Shown here piece by piece: positions 43,497-51,792 of a stretch of 51,792 nt of DNA. This stretch comes from an uncultured Ectothiorhodospiraceae bacterium (GTDB lineage: Bacteria > Pseudomonadota > Gammaproteobacteria > S012-40). The stretch spans positions 75,127 to 126,918 of the forward strand of contig CALZJE010000001.1 in assembly GCA_945787715.1 (NCBI GenBank), written 5' to 3'. The position numbers and the translations under genes were made by a program. Position 1 is the stretch's first letter. Every line of letters starts with the position of its first letter. The notes beneath the pieces are model-generated. The model was not told where the DNA came from. It searched no databases and saw nothing but the letters and a program-made list of their open reading frames with translations.

Positions 43497-44831
43497 TTAA
43501 GAACAAGACCTGCCGCGGCCCATGCCAAAGTATTCAATTCCTTGTTTTTCCACAGTATCAGGATCGTAAATATTTCTTCCATCGAAGATAACGGCATTGT
43601 TAAGTTTATCTTTGATTAACTTGAAGTCAGGGCTTCGAAACAGCCTCCACTCTGTAACAACAATCAGTGCATCAGCATGCTCTAAAGTTGTATTTGAATC
43701 TTCGCAAATGATGAAATCATCTCTTTGTCCATATATTCGTTGTGCTTCATCAGCGGCTTCAGGGTCATATGCTTTGACTTTTGCTCCGGCATCCCATAAT
43801 GCTTCCATTAGAACGCGACTAGGTGCATCCCGCATATCATCTGTATTGGGTTTGAATGCAAGCCCCCATAATGCAAATGTTTTTCCTTGCAGATTGCTAT
43901 TGAAGTAACTGTTAATTCGCTCGAATAGTTTGTGCTTTTGGCGATTATTAACATCTTCAACCGCTGTTAATAGTTGAGAGTCATAACCGATGCTTTTTGC
44001 TGTCTTTTCTAATGCTTTAACATCTTTCGGGAAACAAGAACCACCATACCCACAACCTGGATAGATAAAATGGTAGCCAATTCGAGGATCAGAACCAATA
44101 CCCAATCGGACACTTTCTATATCAGCACCTAGTTTTTCCGCAAGATTGGCCAACTCGTTCATGAAGGTGATTTTAGTTGCTAACATGGCATTAGCGGCAT
44201 ATTTGGTAAGTTCTGCAGACCGAATATCCATATCAACTAATCGATCATGGTTGCGGTTAAATGGCGCGTAAAGCGCCTTAAGGAGTTCAACTGTCCTGGG
44301 ATTGTCAGTACCAATAACAATTCGATCAGGCTTCATGAAATCATCAATTGCTGCACCTTCTTTTAAAAACTCAGGATTCGAAACAATATCGAACTCACAT
44401 CCAAGCTCTCTCTTATCTAATGCATTTTGAACGGTATTACGAACTTTATCTGCAGTGCCGACTGGTACAGTTGATTTGTCAACAATGACTTTGTATTCGG
44501 ACATGTTCTCGCCAATAGATTTTGCAACTGCCAGGACATATTGTAAATCAGCAGATCCATCTTCATCGGGAGGTGTGCCCACAGCAATAAATTGGAATAA
44601 TCCATGATTTACACCTTCTGTAACATCGGTTGTAAAGGATAGTCGGCCTTCTTTAACATTTCGCGTAATCATTGCTTCAAGGCCTGGTTCATAGATGGGA
44701 ACCCCACCATTATTGAGCATGTCGATTTTGTTTTTGTCGATGTCAACACATACAACATTGTTGCCTACTTCAGCTAAGCATGTTCCTGTTACAAGGCCTA
44801 CATAGCCACTGCCAAATATAGTTACATTCAT
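43497..44831 (-). CDS. ugd: UDP-glucose 6-dehydrogenase
   Basis: The 444-residue enzyme oxidises UDP-glucose to UDP-glucuronate with two NAD. It has the N-terminal NAD motif [17 protein letters not shown], the catalytic Cys in [18 protein letters not shown] and the C-terminal domain ending [26 protein letters not shown] lies 7 bases before the ATG. It is the first gene of the minus-strand operon, with 30 bases to the next gene. Confidence 0.95.
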   Translation of the reverse strand: MNVTIFGSGYVGLVTGTCLAEVGNNVVCVDIDKNKIDMLNNGGVPIYEPGLEAMITRNVKEGRLSFTTDVTEGVNHGLFQFIAVGTPPDEDGSADLQYVLAVAKSIGENMSEYKVIVDKSTVPVGTADKVRNTVQNALDKRELGCEFDIVSNPEFLKEGAAIDDFMKPDRIVIGTDNPRTVELLKALYAPFNRNHDRLVDMDIRSAELTKYAANAMLATKITFMNELANLAEKLGADIESVRLGIGSDPRIGYHFIYPGCGYGGSCFPKDVKALEKTAKSIGYDSQLLTAVEDVNNRQKHKLFERINSYFNSNLQGKTFALWGLAFKPNTDDMRDAPSRVLMEALWDAGAKVKAYDPEAADEAQRIYGQRDDFIICEDSNTTLEHADALIVVTEWRLFRSPDFKLIKDKLNNAVIFDGRNIYDPDTVEKQGIEYFGMGRGRSCS

Positions 44832-44932
44832 GTTTATTCCTTAAAAATATTTTAGATCTTGTTGTTTTTCCAACGCAGAAAGGGGGTGGTTGATTGTTGA
44901 ACGATTTTTGTCGCAAAATGTTAAAGCTTTAA

Positions 44933-44938
44933 ATTATA
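44933..44938 (-). promoter_or_regulatory. Possible -10 element for the ugd operon
   Basis: A perfect TATAAT lies on the minus strand about 100 bases before ugd. The -35 is poor (a TTGGGA at about 20 bases), so an activator may be needed. Confidence 0.4.
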
Positions 44939-45023
44939 CACAAGAAACACATTAATTTTCCCAAAGATTTTCAGCAGAAGTATCGCTAACTATTGCATTG
45001 AGGAAAGCGTTTTTGCCTACTTG

Positions 45024-45103
45024 GCTTAATTATTAAGCATAAAAGTTAAGAATTGTATTGTTCTTCGTTAATATAACGTTAGTTAGAAAATTTGTTGTAT
45101 ACT
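45024..45103 (+). promoter_or_regulatory. Palindromes and -10 element upstream of the sugar transferase
   Basis: The 340-base divergent gap contains a perfect 15-base palindrome, GCTTAATTATTAAGC, at 45024-45038. A second one, CGTTAATATAACG, lies at 45066-45078. TATACT at 45098-45103 is a candidate -10 with a poor -35 (AACGTT) overlapping the second palindrome. The arrangement suggests an operator or activator site. No -24/-12 (sigma-54) promoter was found here by eye. Confidence 0.4.
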
Positions 45104-45172
45104 CCCGACGCAATAAGTTAAGTTTAATTTCTTAGTGTTTTCAAATTCTTGGGTGTCACGGGCTAAAAAAGT

Positions 45173-46555
45173 ATGGTTCGACTATTTAAACATTACATAC
45201 CTAAATCACTGCTAGTTATGAGCATGGTTGAAATGCTTTTGTGTATCCTGGCTGTTTATTTGGGTGTTCTGCTTCGATTTGATTTTCAGTCTGATGAAGC
45301 ACATAAGTTTGTTTTTTCCTCTGCATTGGTTTTTGCTGCTGTGGTTTTCAGTTCCATGGCTACAATGGGTCTTTATCAAAGACATCTACGCGATGGTCGA
45401 CGAGGTATGTTTATCCGAATCTGTGTGGCATTTGCCATTAGTTTCGGAGTTATGAGTATGCTTTTTTATCTATTCCCTGAGGTAACATTAGGCCGGGGAG
45501 TATTTGCTTACACATTCATCATGGCGCTCGCTGGCGTAATGGTTACTCGTGCTATCTATATTAAAGTGACAAATAGAGAAGATTTAAAGCGTAGAATTTT
45601 AATTGTTGGTACTGGTGAAAAAGCTAATCTGATAGAGACGCTTTTAAAACGTAAAACCGACAGGCGGGGATTTAAAATTGTTGGTTATGTTTCCGTCAGT
45701 GGCGAGGAAGTGCTTGTTCCCGAAAATGAAGTGATTCAACATAAGAAAACATTGATGAACATCGTGGAAGAAACTGACGCTGATGAGATTGTGCTTGCAA
45801 TTACTGACCGGAGAAAGGGATTTCCTGTTGAGGAATTGCTCGATTGCAAAATGAGCGGTGTGGAAGTTTCCGATATTGCAACATTGTTTGAACGTCAGTC
45901 AGGGCGGATTATTCTTGATCTTCTTCATCCGAGCTGGTTGATTTTCTCTGATGGTTTTGCGCATGGATTGGCTCGCGATGCTGTAAAGAGAACCTTTGAT
46001 ATCGTTGCGAGTTCTTTGTTGCTATTATTTACCTTTCCTATTATGTTGGTAACAGCATTATTGATATACCTGGAAGATAGAGGCCCAGTTTTTTATCGAC
46101 AGGTAAGAGTAGGAAAGAACTGGAAACTGGTTCATGTCATGAAGTTTCGCAGTATGAGAACAGATGCTGAAAAAAACGGGGTGCAATGGGCAAAAGCAGA
46201 TGATGATCGAGTAACCAGAATCGGGAAGTTTATCCGAAAAACTCGAATAGACGAACTCCCGCAGATGTTTAATGTACTGCGTGGAGATATGAGTTTTGTA
46301 GGGCCCAGACCTGAACGCCCCCAATTTGTTGAGCAATTTTCGGAATCTATACCATTTTATGCAGAACGTCACCGAGTTAAACCTGGCGTTACCGGTTGGG
46401 CTCAAATCTCTTACCCCTACGGCGCTTCGGAAAAAGATACCATAGAAAAATTGCAATATGATTTATATTATGTGAAAAACTATAGCATTTTTCTGGATCT
46501 GACTGTCTTGTTTCAAACAGCAGAGGTTATTTTGTGGGGCAAAGGAGCGAGATAG
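45173..46555 (+). CDS. Undecaprenyl-phosphate sugar phosphotransferase (exosortase-associated EPS type)
   Basis: This 460-residue enzyme would transfer the first sugar-1-phosphate onto the lipid carrier to prime exopolysaccharide synthesis at the inner membrane. It has four predicted N-terminal membrane helices and a Rossmann-like middle domain (ILIVGTGEKANLIETLL). One more helix (about residues 277-297) precedes the catalytic domain with KFRSMRTDAEKNG and RIDELPQMFNVLRGDMSFVG PRPE. The whole resembles the sugar transferase family tied to PEP-CTERM/exosortase loci, which fits prsK-prsR downstream. No strong Shine-Dalgarno precedes the ATG. The sugar donor is unknown. Confidence 0.9.
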   Translation: MVRLFKHYIPKSLLVMSMVEMLLCILAVYLGVLLRFDFQSDEAHKFVFSSALVFAAVVFSSMATMGLYQRHLRDGRRGMFIRICVAFAISFGVMSMLFYLFPEVTLGRGVFAYTFIMALAGVMVTRAIYIKVTNREDLKRRILIVGTGEKANLIETLLKRKTDRRGFKIVGYVSVSGEEVLVPENEVIQHKKTLMNIVEETDADEIVLAITDRRKGFPVEELLDCKMSGVEVSDIATLFERQSGRIILDLLHPSWLIFSDGFAHGLARDAVKRTFDIVASSLLLLFTFPIMLVTALLIYLEDRGPVFYRQVRVGKNWKLVHVMKFRSMRTDAEKNGVQWAKADDDRVTRIGKFIRKTRIDELPQMFNVLRGDMSFVGPRPERPQFVEQFSESIPFYAERHRVKPGVTGWAQISYPYGASEKDTIEKLQYDLYYVKNYSIFLDLTVLFQTAEVILWGKGAR

Positions 46556-46575
46556 CTTGCGAAGGATTGTAAGCA

Positions 46576-48657
46576 ATGCCATTTAATATTGGCGCTGTTA
46601 ATTACGCCATAACTGCTTTTTTATTTGCCTTTCTAAGCGTACTTCTCCTGACTGTCTGGCGTGGACGTCTCCATGGTTTGCTTTTTTTTCTTGTTTGCTT
46701 ATTTACTGCAATCTGGGCTTCAATAGCTGCCTATTCTGCCCAATATGGATATTCTTTAAGTTTTAATGTTATTGCATCCGAGCTTGTAAAGAATGCAGTC
46801 TATGCTGCGTTCCTTATCCAGTTATTTCGAAATTCAAATCACTACCATAGCAAACATTTTCTCAAGTTTGTTGCTCGGGCCGCGATCATATTTCCCTTTC
46901 TTTTATTGACACTCATTGTTTATTTAAAGTACATACAGGCCGCCCCATCTTGGTTGGGTTTTGATTTGCGAGTTTTTAGTCATATCTTGATTGCACTGTT
47001 TGGTTTATCTTTATTGGAGCAAATTTTTCGCAGTATTAAATCAGAGCAGCTTTGGGCTCTCAAGTTTTTGTGCTTTGGCTTTGGGGCTCTCTATGCATTC
47101 GATTTTCTACTCTACAGTGATGCATTATTATTTAAACGTATAAATATCGATCTGTGGGACGCGCGAGGAATTGTTGATGCACTCGCGCTATGCTTAATTG
47201 CCATAGCTGTTCACCGGAATCCTCAGGCAGAGTCGCTAGTGAATATTTCTCGATCAGCCGTTTTTTATACGACGGCTTTGATTGCCGCTGGCGCTTATTT
47301 GATCATAATGTCTGCGGGAGGATTTTATCTAAAATCGTTCGGTGGTGATTGGGGAGCTGTAGTCGCATATACATTTTTATTCACTGCTGTTTTATTTTTA
47401 ATAATTCTTGTTTTTTCGGGTCATATCCGAGCACGCATACGTGTTTTCATTGATAAGCATTTTCTTGACTACAAATATGATTATCGCGCTCAATGGCTGG
47501 GATTAATCAGGGATTTGTCGATTGAAAATGCAGCGCTATCATTAGAAAACAGAGCGCTAAATGCGCTTACTGAAATGATGGATAGCCCTGGGGGGAGTTT
47601 GTGGGTAAAGCACAATCAACGTTTTTATTCTCCAGTTGCAATTTTAGGTATGAGTGAGTTGGAAAAAGAAACAGAGCCGCGCGATGGGCTACTAGCGAAA
47701 TTTCTTGAAAAGTGGCAATGGGTGATAAATCTTGATGAATTTAAATCAGAGCCTGATCTATATCGAGAACTGACATTGCCAGATTGGATAGTAAATTCAC
47801 CAAAAGCCTGGCTTATTGTGCCTTTAATGTTACAGGCTGAACTATATGGTTTTGTCGTTATTGCTAGGCCCCGCGCAGAAAAAGATTTCAATTGGGAAGA
47901 TATCGATTTATTAAAAACCGCCGGTCGCCAAGTCGCAGTCCATTTAGCACAAGACCGATCAGCATTAGCATTAATTGAAGCTCGTCAATTTGAGGCATTC
48001 AATCGATTTTCTGCGTATGTGGTCCATGATTTAAAAAATCTGGTCTCCCAGCTAGCACTTGTGGTGAAAAATGCGGAAAAGCATAAACACAATCCCGCCT
48101 TTATGGATGATGCAATACTAACAGTGGATAATGCAGTTGAAAGAATGAACCGTTTACTTGCTCAACTAAGAACAGGAGCTGTGACGGATAAATTTAATGA
48201 AAGCGTAGATTTGACGAAAATTATAGCCACCGTTGTCAGGGAAAAGAGAAATATGAAACCTGTTCCAGTGGCTAAGTTGAACCAAGAGCATGTTTTTGTT
48301 GCTGCTAATGAAGCGAGACTTGTTTCTGTTATCGGTCATTTGGTGCAAAACGCGCAGGATGCAACTGCTGATACTGGAGAAATTGTGATAAATCTGTATC
48401 TTCAAAGTGATAATGCAATTCTGACAATTCGTGATACTGGTGGGGGTATGGATGCTGAATTTATAAAAAGCCGACTGTTTGAACCGTTTGTCACTACTAA
48501 AGGATTAACAGGAATGGGAATAGGTGCACATGAATCTCGTGCATATATTGAAGAACTTGGCGGTACATTGGAAGTTGAAAGTGAGAAGGGTGTTGGATCA
48601 ACATTTTTTATTACGTTACCTTTGAGTGGAAAAAAAGAACCGGAAAGTGAATTGTGA
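46576..48657 (+). CDS. prsK: Histidine kinase PrsK (exosortase/PEP-CTERM system)
   Basis: The 693-residue sensor kinase has about eight N-terminal membrane helices (residues 1-290), a GAF-like cytoplasmic domain (about 305-465) and a dimerization helix with the phospho-acceptor His484 in VVHDLKNLVSQ. The ATPase domain has N box HLVQNAQDA, G1 DTGGGMD and GMGIGAHESRAY. This is the architecture of PrsK, the kinase paired with PrsR in PEP-CTERM exopolysaccharide loci. GAAGGA lies 10 bases before the ATG, and the gap to the sugar transferase is 20 bases, so they are co-transcribed. The signal sensed is unknown. Confidence 0.92.
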   Translation: MPFNIGAVNYAITAFLFAFLSVLLLTVWRGRLHGLLFFLVCLFTAIWASIAAYSAQYGYSLSFNVIASELVKNAVYAAFLIQLFRNSNHYHSKHFLKFVARAAIIFPFLLLTLIVYLKYIQAAPSWLGFDLRVFSHILIALFGLSLLEQIFRSIKSEQLWALKFLCFGFGALYAFDFLLYSDALLFKRINIDLWDARGIVDALALCLIAIAVHRNPQAESLVNISRSAVFYTTALIAAGAYLIIMSAGGFYLKSFGGDWGAVVAYTFLFTAVLFLIILVFSGHIRARIRVFIDKHFLDYKYDYRAQWLGLIRDLSIENAALSLENRALNALTEMMDSPGGSLWVKHNQRFYSPVAILGMSELEKETEPRDGLLAKFLEKWQWVINLDEFKSEPDLYRELTLPDWIVNSPKAWLIVPLMLQAELYGFVVIARPRAEKDFNWEDIDLLKTAGRQVAVHLAQDRSALALIEARQFEAFNRFSAYVVHDLKNLVSQLALVVKNAEKHKHNPAFMDDAILTVDNAVERMNRLLAQLRTGAVTDKFNESVDLTKIIATVVREKRNMKPVPVAKLNQEHVFVAANEARLVSVIGHLVQNAQDATADTGEIVINLYLQSDNAILTIRDTGGGMDAEFIKSRLFEPFVTTKGLTGMGIGAHESRAYIEELGGTLEVESEKGVGSTFFITLPLSGKKEPESEL

Positions 48658-48714
48658 TGCAAAATCAGTTTACAATGAAGGGTATTTAAAAAGTTGTTAA
48701 GTTAAGGGGTTTTT

Positions 48715-50067
48715 GTGGCCAAAAAAGATACACTACTTGTTGTTGAAGATGACCATGGTATACAAAGCCAGCTTAAGTGGAGTTTCGATGATTATGACGT
48801 CGTAATTGCCGGCGACCGCGAGGAAGCACTCTCGCTTCTGAGGAGGCACGAGCCAAAAGTTGTTACCTTAGATATGGGCCTGCCTCCAGATCCCGGAGGA
48901 ACAACTGAAGGTTTAGCTACTCTACAGGAGATATTAGAATTATCGCCAAAAACAAAAGTTGTAGTCGTTACCGGAAATGATGATAGAGAATCCGCTGTAA
49001 GAGCGATTGGTATTGGCGCCTACGATTTTTATCTAAAGCCTATTGATGCAGATATTCTCGGATTAATTGTGAATCGCGCGTTTCGTGTTCGTGAACTCGA
49101 AGATGAGAATGAGCGTTTAGGTAGTGGGGAAGGAGAGTCACCTCTATCTGGTTTAATTGCTTCAAGTGTACAAATGTTAAAAGTTTGTCGGACCGTAGAA
49201 AAAGTCGCGCCAACCAATGCGACAACATTGCTACTTGGTGAAAGTGGGACTGGTAAAGAAGTTCTTGCTAAAGCTCTCCATGAGCTAAGCCCCCGTTCTG
49301 AAAAAAGATTTGTGGCTATAAATTGTGCTGCCATACCTGACAATCTATTAGAGAGCGAGCTTTTTGGATACGAAAAGGGTGCATTTACGGGAGCAGCTAA
49401 ACAGACTTTAGGTAAGATCGAGGTTGCTAATGGTGGAACCTTGTTCTTAGATGAGATTGGCGACTTACCTATGGGATTGCAAGCAAAATTACTACGTTTT
49501 CTCCAAGAACGAGTGATAGAGCGTGTAGGTGGGAGGCAAGAAATTCCAGTTGATGTGAGAATAGTATGTGCAACTCATCGTGGCTTGCCTAATATGATCA
49601 GTGGTGGTGATTTTCGCGAAGATTTGTATTACCGCTTAAGTGAAATCACAATAAATATTCCCGCAGTACGTGAAAGAGAAGGAGATGCCGTTTTATTAGC
49701 GCGAACTTTTATAGAAAAGTTTGCTAAAGAGCAGGGGAAAAAAACGCCGGCTTTAGCAAAAGATGCTTTATTGGCTATCGAAAATTACCAATGGCCGGGG
49801 AATGTTCGAGAAATGGAAAATAAAGTCAAACGCGCAATAATTATGTTCGATGGTAATCAGATAGCCTCTGAAGACTTAGAGCTAGAAGATGTTGAACAAA
49901 TGAACATGCCGTTTAATCTACGTGAAGTCCGTGAAGAAGCCGAACGCAAAGCTGTATTACGAGCGCTGCATCATGTAAATAGCAATATCGCTCAAGCTGC
50001 CGAGTTGCTAGGTGTTAGTCGACCTACGCTTTATGACTTGATCAAGAAGCTAAGTATAAACATTTAA
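48715..50067 (+). CDS. prsR: Sigma-54-dependent response regulator PrsR
   Basis: The 450-residue regulator starts with GTG after TTAAGGGG. Its receiver domain has the acidic pair Glu11-Asp12-Asp13, phospho-acceptor Asp53 and a conserved Lys (YLKPID). The AAA+ domain has Walker A GESGTGKE (residues 175-182) and the sigma-54 contact loop GAFTGA (residues 222-227). A Fis-type helix-turn-helix ends the protein (NIAQAAELLGVSRPTLYDLI). It directly follows prsK and is its likely partner. Targets should carry -24/-12 promoters; none was seen in this window, so they probably lie to the right. Confidence 0.94.
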   Translation: MAKKDTLLVVEDDHGIQSQLKWSFDDYDVVIAGDREEALSLLRRHEPKVVTLDMGLPPDPGGTTEGLATLQEILELSPKTKVVVVTGNDDRESAVRAIGIGAYDFYLKPIDADILGLIVNRAFRVRELEDENERLGSGEGESPLSGLIASSVQMLKVCRTVEKVAPTNATTLLLGESGTGKEVLAKALHELSPRSEKRFVAINCAAIPDNLLESELFGYEKGAFTGAAKQTLGKIEVANGGTLFLDEIGDLPMGLQAKLLRFLQERVIERVGGRQEIPVDVRIVCATHRGLPNMISGGDFREDLYYRLSEITINIPAVREREGDAVLLARTFIEKFAKEQGKKTPALAKDALLAIENYQWPGNVREMENKVKRAIIMFDGNQIASEDLELEDVEQMNMPFNLREVREEAERKAVLRALHHVNSNIAQAAELLGVSRPTLYDLIKKLSINI

Positions 50068-50107
50068 AGCCTCTGTATTTTACTTAACTAAAGAGAAGAA
50101 ACAGAAC

Positions 50108-51792
50108 ATGACGCATAGACTCATTAAAAAAACGTTTTTACTTTTTTTATTATGGTTACCTTTATCTGTTTATTCGACGAGCGTTGATGAATATATTAAG
50201 GATGCAAATATTTATATTGATAAGCAGGATTTCAAAGCAGCTATTATTCAGCTTAAAAATGCATTGCAGCAAGATTCGACAAGCAAAGAAGCACGTGCGC
50301 TACTTGGACAAACTTATTTGAAGGTAGGTGATGTTTTGCCTGCTGAAAAAGAGTTGCGTAAGGCCAAGCGTGCGGGTGCTGCTGCCACTGAATGGATGCC
50401 ATATCTTGCAGATGTATATTTGGCTCAAAACAAAGCGAATGAAGTAATAGAGGAGTTGAAAACTGATGACTCTATGCCGAAAGAGTTGCGTGCAGAAATG
50501 CTTGTTCGCTATGGGCAGGCCTATTTTTTAATGAGGGAAGTCGATAAATCCCTCGATCAATATGAAAAAGCAGTTAAACTTAATCCAAATCATACCAGTG
50601 CATTGCTCGGTATAGCTCAAATTTCTCTGTTTAGCAAAGACTTTAAAGCTGCTCAAACTAATACCAATAAAGCAATTGAAGGCAATCCTCAAAATGTGCG
50701 AGCGCTTACCTTTGCTGGTGAAATTTCTCGCATCCAAGGTGATTATAAAAATGCAGTAGAAGCTTATGAAAAAGCACTTGCTGTGAGGTCTCAGTACATT
50801 CCCGCATTAGGTGGTTTGGCTTCTTCGTTAGTGTCCCTGCAAGAGATTGACGAAGCGAATAAAACGATAGGGAAATTGTTGTCAATTAATAAAAATTATC
50901 CTAACGCGCATTATTTAAAAGCATTGATAGCGGCACAGGAGAATGATTTGAAAAGCGCTGAAGATGCGTTGCAACAGGTATTGCGGATTACAGAAGATCA
51001 CATGACGGCAATATTGTTAATGGGGCGTGTGCAATACGAAAATAAAAATTTCGAGCAAGCTGAAAAATATTTAAAGCAGTTTAATAATAAATTCCCCAAG
51101 CATCTACCTACTGTTAAATTGTTAGCGACAACACGATTAAAACTTAGAGACTTTAATGGAGCGGAAAAACTATTAACTGACATTGAGCCAAGTGCCTCAA
51201 ATGATCCGGGTGTTTTAAGCTTGCTAGGAATGGTCTATGCGCAAAGCGGAGACGTTGCAAAGGGTACTGAGTATTTTGAGCGCGCAACGATAATTGCGCC
51301 TGATCAAGCACAATTACAAGCCCAGCTCGGTGTAAGCCACTTAGCTGAAGGCGATATAGGCGAAGCAATCAAAAATTTGGAATCGGCTGTCAAACTGGAT
51401 GCAACTGACTCGCGAACAGATATGATGCTAATACTCGCTCACTTGCGCAACAAAGACTATGATAACGCGTTAAATGTTGCAAAGGCGTATGTGGAAAAAG
51501 ATCCTAAAAATCCGATTACTTATAATTTTATGGCGGCGGCATATAGTGGGAAAAAGGATTACGCAAAAGCGAGGCGCACATTAGAAAAAGCGTTATTAAT
51601 TAAACCAGATTTTAGTGCAGCAGAGATCAACCTAGCACGTATAGATTTGGCAGAAAATTTCCCTGGCGAGGCTAAAAAACGATTTAAGAATATTATTCGC
51701 TACGACGGAAAGAATGTCGAAGCTCACATGGAATTGGCAAAACTCGCCATTTCACAAAACAATAAAGAGGAAGGTTTGCATTGGATCAAGGA
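50108..51792 (+). CDS. prsT: PrsT-type TPR protein of the exosortase system (3' end outside window)
   Basis: The frame from ATG 50108 stays open to the window end, giving 561 residues. A signal peptide (basic MTHRLIKK, hydrophobic LFLLWLPLSV) is followed by about fourteen tandem 34-residue TPR units, for example AAIIQLKNALQQDSTSKEAR and NAVEAYEKALAVRSQYIPAL. Size, composition and position after prsR match the PrsT TPR lipoprotein family of PEP-CTERM loci. Unlike most members, the signal region has no Cys, so no lipobox is visible. It lies 40 bases after prsR with AAAGAGAAG upstream. A periplasmic scaffold for polysaccharide export is the likely role by family. Confidence 0.88.
   Translation, partial: MTHRLIKKTFLLFLLWLPLSVYSTSVDEYIKDANIYIDKQDFKAAIIQLKNALQQDSTSKEARALLGQTYLKVGDVLPAEKELRKAKRAGAAATEWMPYLADVYLAQNKANEVIEELKTDDSMPKELRAEMLVRYGQAYFLMREVDKSLDQYEKAVKLNPNHTSALLGIAQISLFSKDFKAAQTNTNKAIEGNPQNVRALTFAGEISRIQGDYKNAVEAYEKALAVRSQYIPALGGLASSLVSLQEIDEANKTIGKLLSINKNYPNAHYLKALIAAQENDLKSAEDALQQVLRITEDHMTAILLMGRVQYENKNFEQAEKYLKQFNNKFPKHLPTVKLLATTRLKLRDFNGAEKLLTDIEPSASNDPGVLSLLGMVYAQSGDVAKGTEYFERATIIAPDQAQLQAQLGVSHLAEGDIGEAIKNLESAVKLDATDSRTDMMLILAHLRNKDYDNALNVAKAYVEKDPKNPITYNFMAAAYSGKKDYAKARRTLEKALLIKPDFSAAEINLARIDLAENFPGEAKKRFKNIIRYDGKNVEAHMELAKLAISQNNKEEGLHWIK

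Noticed and set aside
44832-45172. Sigma-54 promoter for the sugar transferase operon
   Set aside because: The nearest candidate, TGGCTTAATTATTAAGCA, has 12 bases between GG and GC instead of 10 and is better read as a palindrome.

Overview
This window comes from a gammaproteobacterium with fairly AT-rich DNA. The gene order tolB-pal-cpoB-queE-queC-tRNA-Lys, followed by tRNA-Tyr-Gly-Thr-tuf-tRNA-Trp-secE-nusG-rplKAJL-rpoBC and the fused str-S10-spc-alpha ribosomal clusters, resembles Pseudomonas and the marine Cellvibrionales type of gammaproteobacteria. That placement is inferred from gene order and protein sequence as recalled, not from a search.

Layout. (1) Positions 2-4210 hold the end of the Tol-Pal cell-envelope cluster and two queuosine/7-deazaguanine genes. 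(2) Positions 4359-7388 hold five tRNA genes, the first tuf, secE and nusG, with two good promoters and clear terminators. (3) Positions 7422-18357 hold L11-L1, L10-L7/L12 and the RNA polymerase beta and beta' genes, with an L10-type autoregulatory leader and a strong hairpin between rplL and rpoB. (4) Positions 18554-36546 are one almost gapless ribosomal block from rpsL to rplQ, including fusA, a second tuf, secY and rpoA. Internal promoters lie before rplN and rpsM, and a textbook terminator follows rplQ. (5) Positions 36547-39013 are an accessory, gene-poor strip. It holds an orphan four-helix membrane protein, about 700 bases without a gene, an orphan pilin-like protein and a decayed IS66-family remnant. 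(6) Positions 39027-44831, on the minus strand, hold a secreted subtilisin-like protease and a three-gene nucleotide-sugar operon (UDP-glucose dehydrogenase, a TviB/WbpO-type UDP-HexNAc dehydrogenase and a UDP-glucuronate 4-epimerase). (7) From 45173 to the window end, on the plus strand, lie a polyprenyl-phosphate sugar transferase, the PrsK-type histidine kinase, the PrsR-type sigma-54 response regulator and a long TPR protein of the PrsT type, cut by the window end. This set is the regulatory and priming edge of an exosortase (PEP-CTERM) exopolysaccharide locus.

How the parts work together. The first 36.5 kb is conserved translation and transcription machinery, controlled by promoters with GC-rich discriminators and by protein-binding leaders. 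The last 11 kb makes UDP-uronic acid precursors, primes a polysaccharide on the lipid carrier and senses some signal through PrsK/PrsR. Exosortase, its PEP-CTERM substrates and the remaining glycosyltransferases would be expected just beyond the right edge. No wholly unknown system is evident. The least explained parts are the orphan genes and gap between 36.6 and 39 kb, and the regulatory DNA between the divergent sugar operons.
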